NCBI RefSeq assembly: GCF_003813965.1
Contig: NZ_CP033896.1
Span: forward strand, 2,108,001 to 2,172,000
Reading direction: 5' to 3'
Source: Corynebacterium choanae
GTDB taxonomy: Bacteria > Actinomycetota > Actinomycetes > Mycobacteriales > Mycobacteriaceae
Length of the DNA stretch: 64,000 bases
Positions 19,308 to 28,367 of this stretch are shown here, piece after piece. The notes beneath the pieces were generated by a model. It saw nothing but the letters and a program-made list of their open reading frames with translations, did not search any database and had not been told where the DNA came from. The translations under genes and the position numbers were made by a program. Within the stretch, counting starts at the first letter, position 1. Each line of letters starts with the position of its first letter.

Positions 19308-19865
19308 ATGAGCGATACGGCTGCCAATGCAAACCAACCAGGCTGGTTCACCCGCCTCAGCCAAGCTTTTGGTCTGCATCGTGAGCCTCCCCTGGAGCGT
19401 GGCCTGCGAATGATCGGTCAACGGCTTGGTTTGGATGACACCTTGCAAGAGCACTCGATGACCGCCGCCCGGTTCCATGTATCCCCCACCGCAGAGATGG
19501 CACGCACCATCTACTATGCGCCAGATATGGATGGGCAAGCAGACCCCGGGGAGATTGTGTGGGTGCGACTCCCCACCCCAGCCGGTGCTACCGCTGCTGA
19601 AGAGCGGCCACTCTTGGTGATCGGGCGGGCGCGGCAGAGTATTTTAGCGCTCGCGATCTCCGCATCAGAAGCTCATGAACACGATGACAACTGGCAGGAA
19701 ATCGGTGCGGGAGCCTGGGATGAACGTGGCCGAGTGTGTTTTGTTCGGCTCGATGTGACCATCGAAGTCCCAGAGTCGGCTATTCGCCGTCAAGGAGCCA
19801 TTATTCCCAAGCGTCGCTTTGACCGGGTGGCCGGACGGTTACGGCGCAGCTATGGCTGGGGATAG
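19308..19865 (+). CDS. PemK/MazF-like protein adjacent to lepA
   Basis: 185 residues. The central part (about 75-165) resembles the PemK/MazF fold: GEIVWVRLP near the start of the domain, RPLLVIGRARQSILALAIS, and a late strand FVRLDVTIEVPESAI. The N-terminal ~70 residues are an extra alpha-helical region with Arg/Leu-rich stretches. A gene of this type sits next to lepA in mycobacteria (Rv2405 next to Rv2404c), so it is conserved and probably not a mobile toxin. No antitoxin gene is adjacent. The start is supported by a -10 box 7 bases upstream rather than by a Shine-Dalgarno. Confidence 0.7.
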   Translation: MSDTAANANQPGWFTRLSQAFGLHREPPLERGLRMIGQRLGLDDTLQEHSMTAARFHVSPTAEMARTIYYAPDMDGQADPGEIVWVRLPTPAGATAAEERPLLVIGRARQSILALAISASEAHEHDDNWQEIGAGAWDERGRVCFVRLDVTIEVPESAIRRQGAIIPKRRFDRVAGRLRRSYGWG

Positions 19866-20314
19866 GATCCCCGCCTGTCAGATTCCAAGTGATCGCTAAC
19901 GCCGAGCGCAACCGGTAAATTTTGCTCCGCCACATCACCCGGGGCGAGCGATCGCAAACGCTAATTCGACGGAAGTCGCCACCTGCTGCTAAGGTATCTG
20001 AGGTTGTCTACTGTGTGCTGTCCATGCGCGGTAAAGACAAGCGATCTAGTGACGAGTGTCAGAGGTTCACCACCTCCGCTATTCCCACTGGTACAAGCTT
20101 CACTACAAAACATGGCAACACACCAGGCGTGTTCACCCGGATGGTCAGGACCTTGGGATCATTTGTAGTACAGGAGTGAACGACGAAAGCTTCAAGGCAG
20201 AAAACGCGTCGATCTTGTGTCGGCTCGCGAACTTCTCTGTTCGATCTGCTTGCGCGCCGCATGTGAGACAACAATGTCATTCATTCGCACACCACTGCTT
20301 AAGAGGTATTTATC
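19866..20314. other. rpsT upstream region
   Basis: About 450 bases between the PemK-like gene and rpsT. No gene is recognised; it should include the rpsT promoter and leader. Confidence 0.5.
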
Positions 20315-20581
20315 ATGGCTAACATCAAGTCGCAGATCAAGCGCGTCAAGACCAACGAAAAGCGTCGTCAGCGCAACCAGCACATCCGCTCCGCAGTTCG
20401 CACCGAAATTCGTAAGCTTCGTGCACTGATCGCTGAAGGCAACAAGGAAGCTGCTGCAGAACAGCTCAAGGTTACTTCCCGCGCTCTCGACAAGGCTGTG
20501 ACCAAGGGTGTGCTGCACCGCAACAATGCGGCCAACAAGAAGTCGCGCCTGGCACAGGCTGTCAACAAGATCGAAGCTTAA
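20315..20581 (+). CDS. rpsT: 30S ribosomal protein S20
   Basis: 88 residues, the normal S20 length. The N-terminus [19 protein letters not shown] and the basic helical composition are diagnostic. S20 binds 16S rRNA early in 30S assembly. AGAGGT precedes the ATG. A good terminator follows, so it is monocistronic. It is convergent with holA. Confidence 0.98.
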   Translation: MANIKSQIKRVKTNEKRRQRNQHIRSAVRTEIRKLRALIAEGNKEAAAEQLKVTSRALDKAVTKGVLHRNNAANKKSRLAQAVNKIEA

Positions 20582-20647
20582 AACACTTCGCTTGCAGCTA
20601 TTGAAAAACGCTGCACTGCCAACTTGCCCAGTTGGTCGGTGAAAAAG

Positions 20648-20687
20648 AAACCGGATTCCTCGCTGATTGCGAAGAGTCCGGTTTTTT
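20648..20687 (+). terminator. rpsT terminator
   Basis: AAACCGGA (20648-20655) pairs with TCCGGTTT, followed directly by further T residues, 67 bases after the rpsT stop. Confidence 0.9.
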
Positions 20688-20844
20688 GCAGCAATACATT
20701 GTTTCGATCTACGGAACAATCCTCTTGCGTGCGCTGCTGTTCGGGTGCGAATGCCGGGTGTCGGCAAGAGTGTCGTGAGCGGCATTCCGCCGGCGAATCC
20801 AGCGCACCACGGGTGTTACCGCAGAGATGTTCAACATCGAAGCC

Positions 20845-21813
20845 CTAGCGTTTTCGGGCTATTTCACTGATGGTGAACACTGCATGCTCTATCGCCCATT
20901 GGGGAGTGCCCTGCTGGCCGCGAACATTACAGGCGAGCTCCGCTACCGCAATTAACGCAGCATCGACTGCCCTACCACTCCAGCGGCGTGCCTGGGATAG
21001 CGCACTGTCAACTTTCCACGGCGGCATCCCGATTTCCTGTGCCAAACTGCGCTTATCCACATAGCCTTCCAACGAGTACATGCGGGCAATACTGGAGACA
21101 CTTCGAGTGATTGCGGCAGCGATAACGATTGGTTCTTCACCGATCTGTAACGCCCGCCGGGTGGCTTGCAATGCTGCTGTGGTTTTCCCAGCAACCACCA
21201 GATCAGCAATGTGAAACCCGGATACTTCGGCTGTCGCCCCATGATAGGCGCGTACCGCTTCGACGGTGACATTGCCACCTGTATCAGCAACCAGCTGACT
21301 GACAGCACTGGCGAGTTCCCGAAGATCACTGCCCACACTATCGAGGACAGTATGGATCACCGCATCGTCGACTCGCACCTTATGTTGCCGGAATTGCTGC
21401 CGAACGAACCCGGGGCGATCCTTCGGTTTCAGTTTCATCGCTTCAACGGTCGTACCATGTTTTTTCAAACTGGCAAGGAGAGCTTTGGTGCGTCCACCAC
21501 CGCTGTGCTCGACGATCAGTGTAATGCCGTAGGCCGGCTGTTCGACTGCTTGTTGAATCAGTCCTGCAGCGTCTTTGCCAGCAGATTCGGCCTGTTGGAT
21601 GACCACCACCCGCTCATCGCTAAACAGTGACGGCGCGAGCGCCTCACCAAGCTGGGTGGCATCAACCTGCCCGGCGCGCAGCGTAGTAATTGGCACATCA
21701 TTCGGGTTAGGTACGTTGGCACGAACTGCTGTGATGATGCTGCGGCGGGCGACTTCGACGAGGTATGGTTCGTCGCCAAGAATGAGATTGATTGGGGCTG
21801 GTCTTGCGGGCAC
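20845..21813 (-). CDS. holA: DNA polymerase III subunit delta
   Basis: A 322-residue clamp-loader delta subunit, which opens the beta sliding clamp. It begins at a GTG with LILGDEPYLVEVARR, and has the middle SLFSDERVVVIQQAE and a helical C-terminal collar domain (PPWKVDSALSQARRWSGRAVDAAL). The order holA-comEC-comEA is conserved in actinobacteria and in Mycobacterium tuberculosis. It lies 132 bases downstream of comEC on the same strand. Confidence 0.93.
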   Translation of the reverse strand: MPARPAPINLILGDEPYLVEVARRSIITAVRANVPNPNDVPITTLRAGQVDATQLGEALAPSLFSDERVVVIQQAESAGKDAAGLIQQAVEQPAYGITLIVEHSGGGRTKALLASLKKHGTTVEAMKLKPKDRPGFVRQQFRQHKVRVDDAVIHTVLDSVGSDLRELASAVSQLVADTGGNVTVEAVRAYHGATAEVSGFHIADLVVAGKTTAALQATRRALQIGEEPIVIAAAITRSVSSIARMYSLEGYVDKRSLAQEIGMPPWKVDSALSQARRWSGRAVDAALIAVAELACNVRGQQGTPQWAIEHAVFTISEIARKR

Positions 21814-21945
21814 GGTTCTATGCTGCCATATCCTTGGTACTTGTTGGAATAGTCCTGGATAATCTGCACCTGACTATTGGTTGGGGCTGCCGCGCGCGGG
21901 GTGGATGTGGTAGGCAGATGCTGTTGTGTTGTCGATGCCTGTTGG

Positions 21946-23403
21946 TTAGGCAGCAATGAGTGTCACCAAGGTCCAGCTGCCAAGGAGGAATGCTGCTGCG
22001 ACGGTGAGGGTTGCCGCCCAGCGGGAGTAGCACAGCAGAACAATCCATAGGCCAACGGTGATGATTTGGATGACACCGGTGAGGTCGTCCCCGATGGTGA
22101 TGGTGGCCAGCGGCAGCGTGGAGGTGGTGCGGGCAACGGCATCAATCCAGCGCAACGGGAGTTGCAGTAGCCACACGATTATTTGAGGGATGAGTGGCCA
22201 GCTGGCGGTGAGCACCAATACAAGACCGGCGACGGTGATGGGGGCTACTGCAGGGGCAGCGAGAAGATTGGCGACCACTGAAACGGTGGAAAATTGGCCG
22301 GCCATAAGGGTGATGAGCGGTGCAGTGATCAATTGGGCGGCTATGGCTAGTGCTATAGCTTTGGCGAAAAGCAGCGGAATACGACAGCTGACGAGCGGGG
22401 CGATGAGATGCGGATAGATGAGCAGGATGCCGGCTGTTGCTGCAACGGAAAGCGCAAATCCATATGCACAGGCGAGTTGGGGATCATAGACCAGCAGTCC
22501 AATGGTGGTTGCAGCCAATACTCGGGCAGGGTGAAGTCGATGATCACCGATAAGTGCTAGCAGTCCAATACTGCCGGTTGCTGCCGCGCGCAGCACACTG
22601 GGTTCAGTACCAACGAGCAGAACATAGGCTATGAGTGCCAGTCCTGCGATACCGACGGCCAACCATTGGGGGAGGCGAATAGCTTTGGCGATAACGAGGA
22701 CACTGGTAGTAACAATTGCGACGTTTGCTCCGGATACTGCGGTGAGATGGCTAAGCCCCGTGGCAGTGTAGCGAAGCTGTGCTTCCGGGGTGACTTGTGA
22801 CGTGTCGCCGATGATCATTCCGGCCGCTAACGCCTCCAAGGTGGGGTTGTTGAGCCGGGTGAGGGCACCGAGCAGATGTTCGTGGAGTGTGGCGGCGGCG
22901 GTGAGGAGTTTGCCTGGTGGGGCGACCGGTTCAACATGGGTTTCGTTGAGGAGTATGGGGCACAGGTTCAACCGGTCGGTGTGTTGCACCTCGGCGGTGA
23001 TTGCCAGTGTTGTACCGGCAGCCATAGTTGGAGGTTTGCCGGTGATCACCGGTAGTTCGCAGGGCAGATCCAAGGGATGAATCTTGTAAAGGAAGCGGCC
23101 ATGTCCAATGGTTCTAAAACCTGTAAGGAGGCGTCCTTCAATGGTGATATCGGTGGCATGCCGCAGCGAATGGGCAGCAACGGTGGCGATTTTTCGCATG
23201 GTCGCCAGGGTTGCTGTGGTGGCGAGTGTGGCGCCGCCGAGGGCAAGCCGCCACTGGCCCACGATAAACAGCAGCAAACTCCCCAGCAGGCTGCCGAACA
23301 GTGTTGGGGTGGGACTGGTGGTGGCAACAGTGACCAACACAGCTATCCACACCCAACCGGCGAGTATCCCCCACTGCCATGTGCGAATGGTGAGCCGTGT
23401 CAT
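21946..23403 (-). CDS. comEC: ComEC/Rec2-type DNA channel protein, without nuclease-like domain
   Basis: 485 residues with about ten membrane helices and the ComEC competence core (EALAAGMIIGDTSQ, GLSHLTAVSGANVAIV, GTEPSVLRAAATG). An N-terminal soluble part with the DUF4131-like region comes first. The protein stops after the membrane core: the metallo-beta-lactamase-like C-terminal domain of long ComEC proteins is absent. Its ATG overlaps the comEA stop by four bases (ATGA). ComEC forms the inner-membrane path for single-stranded DNA in competent bacteria; whether this organism is competent is unknown. Confidence 0.9.
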   Translation of the reverse strand: MTRLTIRTWQWGILAGWVWIAVLVTVATTSPTPTLFGSLLGSLLLFIVGQWRLALGGATLATTATLATMRKIATVAAHSLRHATDITIEGRLLTGFRTIGHGRFLYKIHPLDLPCELPVITGKPPTMAAGTTLAITAEVQHTDRLNLCPILLNETHVEPVAPPGKLLTAAATLHEHLLGALTRLNNPTLEALAAGMIIGDTSQVTPEAQLRYTATGLSHLTAVSGANVAIVTTSVLVIAKAIRLPQWLAVGIAGLALIAYVLLVGTEPSVLRAAATGSIGLLALIGDHRLHPARVLAATTIGLLVYDPQLACAYGFALSVAATAGILLIYPHLIAPLVSCRIPLLFAKAIALAIAAQLITAPLITLMAGQFSTVSVVANLLAAPAVAPITVAGLVLVLTASWPLIPQIIVWLLQLPLRWIDAVARTTSTLPLATITIGDDLTGVIQIITVGLWIVLLCYSRWAATLTVAAAFLLGSWTLVTLIAA

Positions 23404-24428
23404 GGGAGGAGTTTGCCGCGGAGACGGTCCACTGTAGCAGGGCCGATCCCACTGATTGCGGTGAGTTCATCAATACTGGTGATCGCCGGGTGATCTACCC
23501 GATAGGTGAGAATTGCTTGCGCTGTTTTCGCTCCGATACCGGGGATTTGTTGCAATTGTGCAGCTGTTGCAGTGCTGTAGTGCACCACCACCGCGTCCCC
23601 ACTGTTGGCCGGCTCCCCACTAGGGGATGCTGCGCCGTTTCCGAGCAGCGACTCATCGCCGGGAAGTGTTGCACCACCTGCATAGGCTTGATCGACTGCT
23701 GGTGGTGGCAGTGCGGCGGCTTCCGCGGCGGAGGGAACATACAGCTGTACACCGTCTACGAGCGGTGCAGCAAGATTCACCCGGGCAAGCGCCGCATCGG
23801 CACGCGGTACTGCAAGAGTGAGCGCATCAGCAACCCGGGCGGTTGCGGGAAGGGTCACCACCCCAGGATGCTCCACCGCGCCAACCACGCTCACAACCAC
23901 CGCTGCTGGAACCGACTGTGATTTTTCTGCTGCCGAAATACTGCCCCGGCTGCTGCCTGCAGCCGCAGGGGTGTTTGATTGTTCAGCATCTGGAAGCGTC
24001 TTGGTGGAATTTGCTGCAGGAGTTTCCGTGGTTTGCGCCATGTCCCCGTTGGCAGCGTTGCCATGAGTGACCTCGGCTACTGCGTCCCGATCAGGTGGCC
24101 CGCCTGAAGCTAACCACACCACCATTATGGAAACCACTATCACTGCCAGCCCAATACTGGCTCGTTGCAGCATACCGCGGCGTGACCGCGGGCTTGGTCG
24201 AGGAATAGTCGCTGTGCTCGTATCTGCTGAACTGTGGTTGCGGTCGGCTGCGCAATCAGCTGTTGTTGCGTCACCAGATGTTCCTGTGGCACCTTCGGTG
24301 CCCTCGGCGAGAGGATCAGCGGCAAAATATTGCTCGTCGTCGAGGCTGCATCTGGATTCCATTTCGGCTAGACCGTCATCGAGCCGGTGAATACCTGATC
24401 GTAAAGCTTGAAGAAGTTGCGGAGTCAT
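23400..24428 (-). CDS. comEA: ComEA-family DNA-binding protein (SLBB plus helix-hairpin-helix)
   Basis: 342 residues from the ATG at 24428; an in-frame TTG at 24479 would add 17. The N-terminal ~100 residues are cytoplasmic, then comes a membrane helix (SIGLAVIVVSIMVVWLASGG). After that are a Thr/Ala-rich linker, an SLBB domain (VVSVVGAVEHPGVVTLPATA) and a C-terminal double helix-hairpin-helix ([33 protein letters not shown]) that binds DNA. It overlaps comEC by four bases and is co-transcribed with it. Confidence 0.92.
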   Translation of the reverse strand: MTPQLLQALRSGIHRLDDGLAEMESRCSLDDEQYFAADPLAEGTEGATGTSGDATTADCAADRNHSSADTSTATIPRPSPRSRRGMLQRASIGLAVIVVSIMVVWLASGGPPDRDAVAEVTHGNAANGDMAQTTETPAANSTKTLPDAEQSNTPAAAGSSRGSISAAEKSQSVPAAVVVSVVGAVEHPGVVTLPATARVADALTLAVPRADAALARVNLAAPLVDGVQLYVPSAAEAAALPPPAVDQAYAGGATLPGDESLLGNGAASPSGEPANSGDAVVVHYSTATAAQLQQIPGIGAKTAQAILTYRVDHPAITSIDELTAISGIGPATVDRLRGKLLP

Positions 24429-24610
24429 AGGCACAGCCTGACAATCGTCGCAACTGGGTGCATAGACTTCAGCGCCCAAGCTGGGGAAAACTCAAAATCG
24501 GCGGTTTTTTCTCCACAAGAAGGTGATCCGCTGTGCGCACTAGCAGGCGATGTGGGAAGACTCCATCCGCCACAAGCGAGGGTGTTCTCGTATCCGAAGG
24601 GTTGAGGGGG

Positions 24611-25600
24611 TTATCCTTCGCCATTCTCATGCACGCTTTGAGCCGAGTCGTCTGCTTCGGCCTCGGAATTGTCCTCGTCGCTGTCACCGCCGCCCGAGGA
24701 ATGCGCTGTGTGTTTCGCCGCGGAACCATCCTGTTTCAACAGTTGCAGGAAATCGGCTGCTTTCGAAGAGGATTTCTTCACCGGGGCTGCCGGCAGATTC
24801 TCACTTGGCGGCTGTGCCTGGCTGGCACACATCACCGTCACAGCTAACGAACCAGGTCCAGCATGCACGGCAAGGGCAGGGTCAAGTCCCACCACACTGA
24901 TTTCACTGTCGGCTGGCAGCGCAAGCTGCAGCTGCTCCGCGAGCGTACTGGCTGCCTCTGCGGCCTGAAAATGCTGCACCCACACTGTGGCCGGATACTC
25001 CCCGGCTTTGTGCACCACCATGCCAACCAGCTTATCGATGCCTTTTGCCTGCGTACGGGTTTTAGCCGCCACCTCTAATTTGCCGTCTTGTAACGTCAAA
25101 ATCGGGCGGATCGCTAACGCAGTCGACATCAGCGTCGTTGCCGCCGATAACCGTCCAGACTTGCGCAGATCATCAATTTTGTGCACATACAAAAACAAAA
25201 AACAGCGCTGTAACACTGCTGTAGCCGCATTTCGGCAGGCCACCAAATCGCCGCCCTTTTGTGCCTCCTTAGCCGCCGCAATCGCTGCCAAGCCTAGATG
25301 CATACCGATCGCTGACGTGTCCAACACCGCCACAAGATCATCAAACACCCCAGCAGCAGTTACCGCATTCGCCCACGTCGAAGACAGCTCTTTCGACAAG
25401 TGGATCGCAACAACCCCCTCGTCGCCGCCGCGTTCCAGCTGCCGTGCATAACAGGCAACCAGCTCTAACGCAGTAAGACCAGCAGTGGTTTTCGCCGCCC
25501 CCTGACTCATCGTGTGCAGCGGCAACACCACAATGTCATGTGCTTGGGCAACCTCTGGCGACAGGTTCGACGAGGAATCTGTCACAATCCGAACCGGCAT
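24611..25600 (-). CDS. DegV family fatty-acid-binding protein
   Basis: 329 residues from the ATG at 25600, fixed by AAGGAGG 7 bases upstream. DegV signatures: VRIVTDSSSNL at the start, HLSKELSSTWANAV, and DTSAIGMHLGL. DegV proteins bind fatty acids and, in several bacteria, serve the fatty acid kinase system; no kinase gene is nearby. The last ~50 residues are a Ser/Asp/Glu-rich tail that the domain does not need. The gene sits between comEA and gpgP, as in mycobacteria. Confidence 0.92.
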   Translation of the reverse strand: MPVRIVTDSSSNLSPEVAQAHDIVVLPLHTMSQGAAKTTAGLTALELVACYARQLERGGDEGVVAIHLSKELSSTWANAVTAAGVFDDLVAVLDTSAIGMHLGLAAIAAAKEAQKGGDLVACRNAATAVLQRCFLFLYVHKIDDLRKSGRLSAATTLMSTALAIRPILTLQDGKLEVAAKTRTQAKGIDKLVGMVVHKAGEYPATVWVQHFQAAEAASTLAEQLQLALPADSEISVVGLDPALAVHAGPGSLAVTVMCASQAQPPSENLPAAPVKKSSSKAADFLQLLKQDGSAAKHTAHSSGGGDSDEDNSEAEADDSAQSVHENGEG

Positions 25601-25880
25601 ACAGCCGCCTCCTTGTTCTTCACGACGAGCCACTGCTTTTTACAACAGCATGACGCAGCTTGGCTACACGCTGCACAACACACTATTGTCACCGCAGCGA
25701 AGCTCGTCTCGCCTCCTGCAAACGCAACCCATAGTGTGACTCATCATAGGGTGCAACGAAAAGATATGCGGGAAAGAAGCATCTGTTCTGCTCCCCGAAC
25801 AGGAGCGTCCCGCAAAAGACTGTACAGCCCATCATCTTTCATAGGGGCGGCACACCAGGGTCCTCACCCGCAATATTCTG

Positions 25881-26588
25881 CTATACAGCCGCCGGTGGAC
25901 GACCATTCCAGGTTGTGAGCATCCATCTGGCCTGCTCAACAGTCTCCGGTGTAAACCGCAAACTGCCGTCCTCTGCAGTCGTTGGCACCAGCTCACCAGC
26001 ATCATCATCAACAAACGGTGGTCGTGCCTCAAGCTCCGCCCAACACGTATTGCCTAACCGTTGAAACATCGGCAACTGGTGTGGTTCCAAACCCAACAGA
26101 TTCGCCACCGTCGCTGTAATCAGCCCACCATGGCCCACCACAACAACCGTGTTTCCATCCCAGTGGTCATATTCAGCCATGATCTCATCGATCGCTGCCC
26201 GCCCCCGGGCACCAACCTCTAAATGAGTTTCTGCACCAGGGGGCGCCCAATGCACATCGCGCCGCCAGCGAGCCCGCTGCCCAGGAAAATGTTCATCTAA
26301 AAACTCGCGGCTTTTATCCTGCCACTGCCCTAAATCGGTTTCCCGGAAACGCCGCTCAACGCGCACATCTACACCCAACACAGCACCGATCGAAGCCGCA
26401 GTGTCGAAAGCCCGCGATAGATCAGAGGAATAAATCCGGGTAATGCGCTCATCTACAAGCCCAGCCGCTAGCCGGTCAGCCTGTTGACGACCAGCAGCTG
26501 ACAACGGCACATCGAGCTGTCCCTGCAACCGTCCCGTCCGGTTATGTTCAGTCTCCCCGTGACGGATGAGCAGTAACCGTCGACTCAC
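25881..26588 (-). CDS. gpgP: Histidine phosphatase, likely glucosyl-3-phosphoglycerate phosphatase
   Basis: A 235-residue phosphoglycerate-mutase-superfamily protein. The catalytic motif is LLLIRHGETEHNRTGRLQGQ, the second His is in VVVGHGG, and the core Arg is in YSSDLSRAFDTA. Its place next to rsfS and nadD matches M. tuberculosis Rv2419c (GpgP), which makes glucosylglycerate for methylglucose lipopolysaccharide synthesis; that function is transferred by synteny. The ATG overlaps the rsfS stop by four bases, so the two are coupled. Confidence 0.85.
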   Translation of the reverse strand: MSRRLLLIRHGETEHNRTGRLQGQLDVPLSAAGRQQADRLAAGLVDERITRIYSSDLSRAFDTAASIGAVLGVDVRVERRFRETDLGQWQDKSREFLDEHFPGQRARWRRDVHWAPPGAETHLEVGARGRAAIDEIMAEYDHWDGNTVVVVGHGGLITATVANLLGLEPHQLPMFQRLGNTCWAELEARPPFVDDDAGELVPTTAEDGSLRFTPETVEQARWMLTTWNGRPPAAV

Positions 26589-27052
26589 AGTTCGCCCTCG
26601 TCTGGTTCCGGTTCCGCCAACGGAATCTGATCAATGGAATCAACTGCAAACACGTTGACATCCTCCGACCAGTCTTCGGTGCGTTGATAAGTTTCAATAC
26701 CTTCCACCTCAAGCAGCGGACAGTCACGCCACAGCCGATCCAAACCATAGAACTGACGCTCGTCACGGCGGAACACGTGAACGACAATATCGCCGTAGTC
26801 AAGCAACGCCCACCGACCTTCCCGGGTGCCTTCCCGCCGAATCGGTCGCGCATCAATGTCTCGCAGCTGATCCTCAACTTCGTCAACAATCGCATTGACG
26901 TGACGCTCATTGTCGCCAGTAACAACGACGAACAGATCAGTAATCACCAAATGATCGTGAACGTCGATGATGGCGATCTGTTCGGCGAGTTTATCGTCAG
27001 CAGCCTTCGCCGCGGCCTTGGCTAACTTCAAAGATTGTTCTTGGACAGTCAT
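26585..27052 (-). CDS. rsfS: Ribosome silencing factor RsfS
   Basis: 155 residues from the ATG at 27052. RsfS core: DLFVVVTGDNERHVNAIVDE and RWALLDYGDIVVHVFRRDER. It binds L14 on the large subunit and blocks subunit joining in slow growth. A C-terminal acidic extension of about 30 residues ends EPDEGEL. Upstream in-frame starts exist but would only add a non-conserved leader. The pair with gpgP is a two-gene operon. Confidence 0.93.
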   Translation of the reverse strand: MTVQEQSLKLAKAAAKAADDKLAEQIAIIDVHDHLVITDLFVVVTGDNERHVNAIVDEVEDQLRDIDARPIRREGTREGRWALLDYGDIVVHVFRRDERQFYGLDRLWRDCPLLEVEGIETYQRTEDWSEDVNVFAVDSIDQIPLAEPEPDEGEL

Positions 27053-27450
27053 AAACTTTGCAACACTATTCTCTATATTGGTTTTCGAACTTGAAAAATC
27101 GGAATTACGCTCGGCATATCCCCATTGCTGCAATGCCCCAGTTTGGTGACAGTTTCCTACAGCTCAACCAGCAAAATCTGGGGAGCAACTGCGAAGCTAG
27201 CGCACAGCAACGAATACACCCTACTCTAGCCGGGAGTTTCCCCAGAATACACTGCCAAGCACCCATCGCCGGCGATGAGCATCGCAAGTCAGTCTTGCTG
27301 CCAGGGCAGCCACCCTCCACAGGCATTGCCGCATCACTACAGCAAACAACCACAGCTGCAAAAGAATCAATACCAGCAACAACCATTCGCATACCCTAAC
27401 GACCGGCGTCGAAATAGTCGCTTCACACGACGCTGCCAGCAGGAAAACAG
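27053..27450. other. Region between rsfS and nadD
   Basis: About 400 bases without a recognised gene; it contains the palindrome CATCGCCGGCGATG near 27266. It should hold the rsfS promoter. Confidence 0.45.
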
Positions 27451-28155
27451 TTACGACTGCGGCGGGTGCGGATCGTCCAACGGGGCTAGCGGAGCTTGCT
27501 CCCTGCCAAGGGCTTTCGCCTGCAATTGTGCTCTCGCCCGTGCAACGTCATCGGTGTGATACAAATTCCGCTTCGCAATATATTGCACTACCCCATCAGG
27601 GACGAGATACCAGACAGGACGGCCAGCCGCGACACGCTGTCGACAATCCGTCGACGATATCGCCATTGCGGGAATTTCCACTAAAAACAGATGATCCCGA
27701 CGACCCGGCGGCAACGTTGATTCGTCAAGCTGATACCCCGGACGGGTTACGCCTACAAACATTGCCAGCTCAAACAGTTCATCCCAATTATGCCAAGTAC
27801 CGATCCGTGCCAGCGCGTCAGCACCGGTGATAAAGAACAGTTCACTATCGGGATAGATAGTTTTCAGCTCTTTCAACGTGTCGACAGTATACGAAGGGCC
27901 GGTGCGATCAATTTCAATCCGGGAGGTATGAAACCGCGGATTCGGGGCAGTGGCAATAACCGACATCAAATAACGGTCTTCGGCAGCGGTAACCTCCCGA
28001 TCACGTTTCTGCCAGGAATCCCCTGTTGGCACATAGAGCACCAAATCGAGCCCGAACAGGTCAGCCACCTCACTACCGGCAACGAGATGGCCGTGGTGGA
28101 TAGGATCAAACGTGCCGCCCATTATGCCGATACGGCGTGGGGTTTCCTGCTTCAT
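27451..28155 (-). CDS. nadD: Nicotinate-nucleotide adenylyltransferase
   Basis: 234 residues from the ATG at 28155. Nucleotidyltransferase motifs: [17 protein letters not shown] and [10 protein letters not shown] near the C-terminus. It makes nicotinate adenine dinucleotide in NAD synthesis. There is no Shine-Dalgarno; a TAGAAT box ends 8 bases upstream, suggesting a leaderless mRNA. The C-terminus has an extra Ala/Arg-rich tail. Confidence 0.95.
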   Translation of the reverse strand: MKQETPRRIGIMGGTFDPIHHGHLVAGSEVADLFGLDLVLYVPTGDSWQKRDREVTAAEDRYLMSVIATAPNPRFHTSRIEIDRTGPSYTVDTLKELKTIYPDSELFFITGADALARIGTWHNWDELFELAMFVGVTRPGYQLDESTLPPGRRDHLFLVEIPAMAISSTDCRQRVAAGRPVWYLVPDGVVQYIAKRNLYHTDDVARARAQLQAKALGREQAPLAPLDDPHPPQS

Positions 28156-28163
28156 AAATGAGC

Positions 28164-28169
28164 ATTCTA
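28164..28169 (-). promoter_or_regulatory. -10 box for nadD (leaderless)
   Basis: Minus-strand TAGAAT followed by 8 bases and the nadD ATG. Confidence 0.6.
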
Positions 28170-28322
28170 CGCGGAAGCAAGCAATCCCTTGCCACGCAGA
28201 TCCGCTCGACAAACTGCTCGTGCACCCTCGATAACCGATACAGCAGCATCAACGGTGCAAAAGCAGGCACCGGCTCCGCACCAATGACTATCGCAGTCAG
28301 ACTGCATAGGTGGCGTTCAGCA

Positions 28323-28356
28323 GGCACCGCACTGCAGAATGCGGTGCCGTGTTTTT
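28323..28356 (+). terminator. Plus-strand terminator with no plus-strand gene
   Basis: GGCACCGCA (28323-28331) pairs with TGCGGTGCC (28340-28348), followed by GTGTTTTTT on the plus strand. The flanking genes are both on the minus strand. The hairpin could end the cutinase-type transcript, but the T run lies on the other side. Confidence 0.7.
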
Positions 28357-28367
28357 TCAAGGAGTCA

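Noticed and set aside
19308..19865. PemK/MazF-like gene as a toxin-antitoxin module
   Set aside because: No antitoxin gene is adjacent, and the gene's place next to lepA is conserved in mycobacteria, so a mobile toxin module is not supported.
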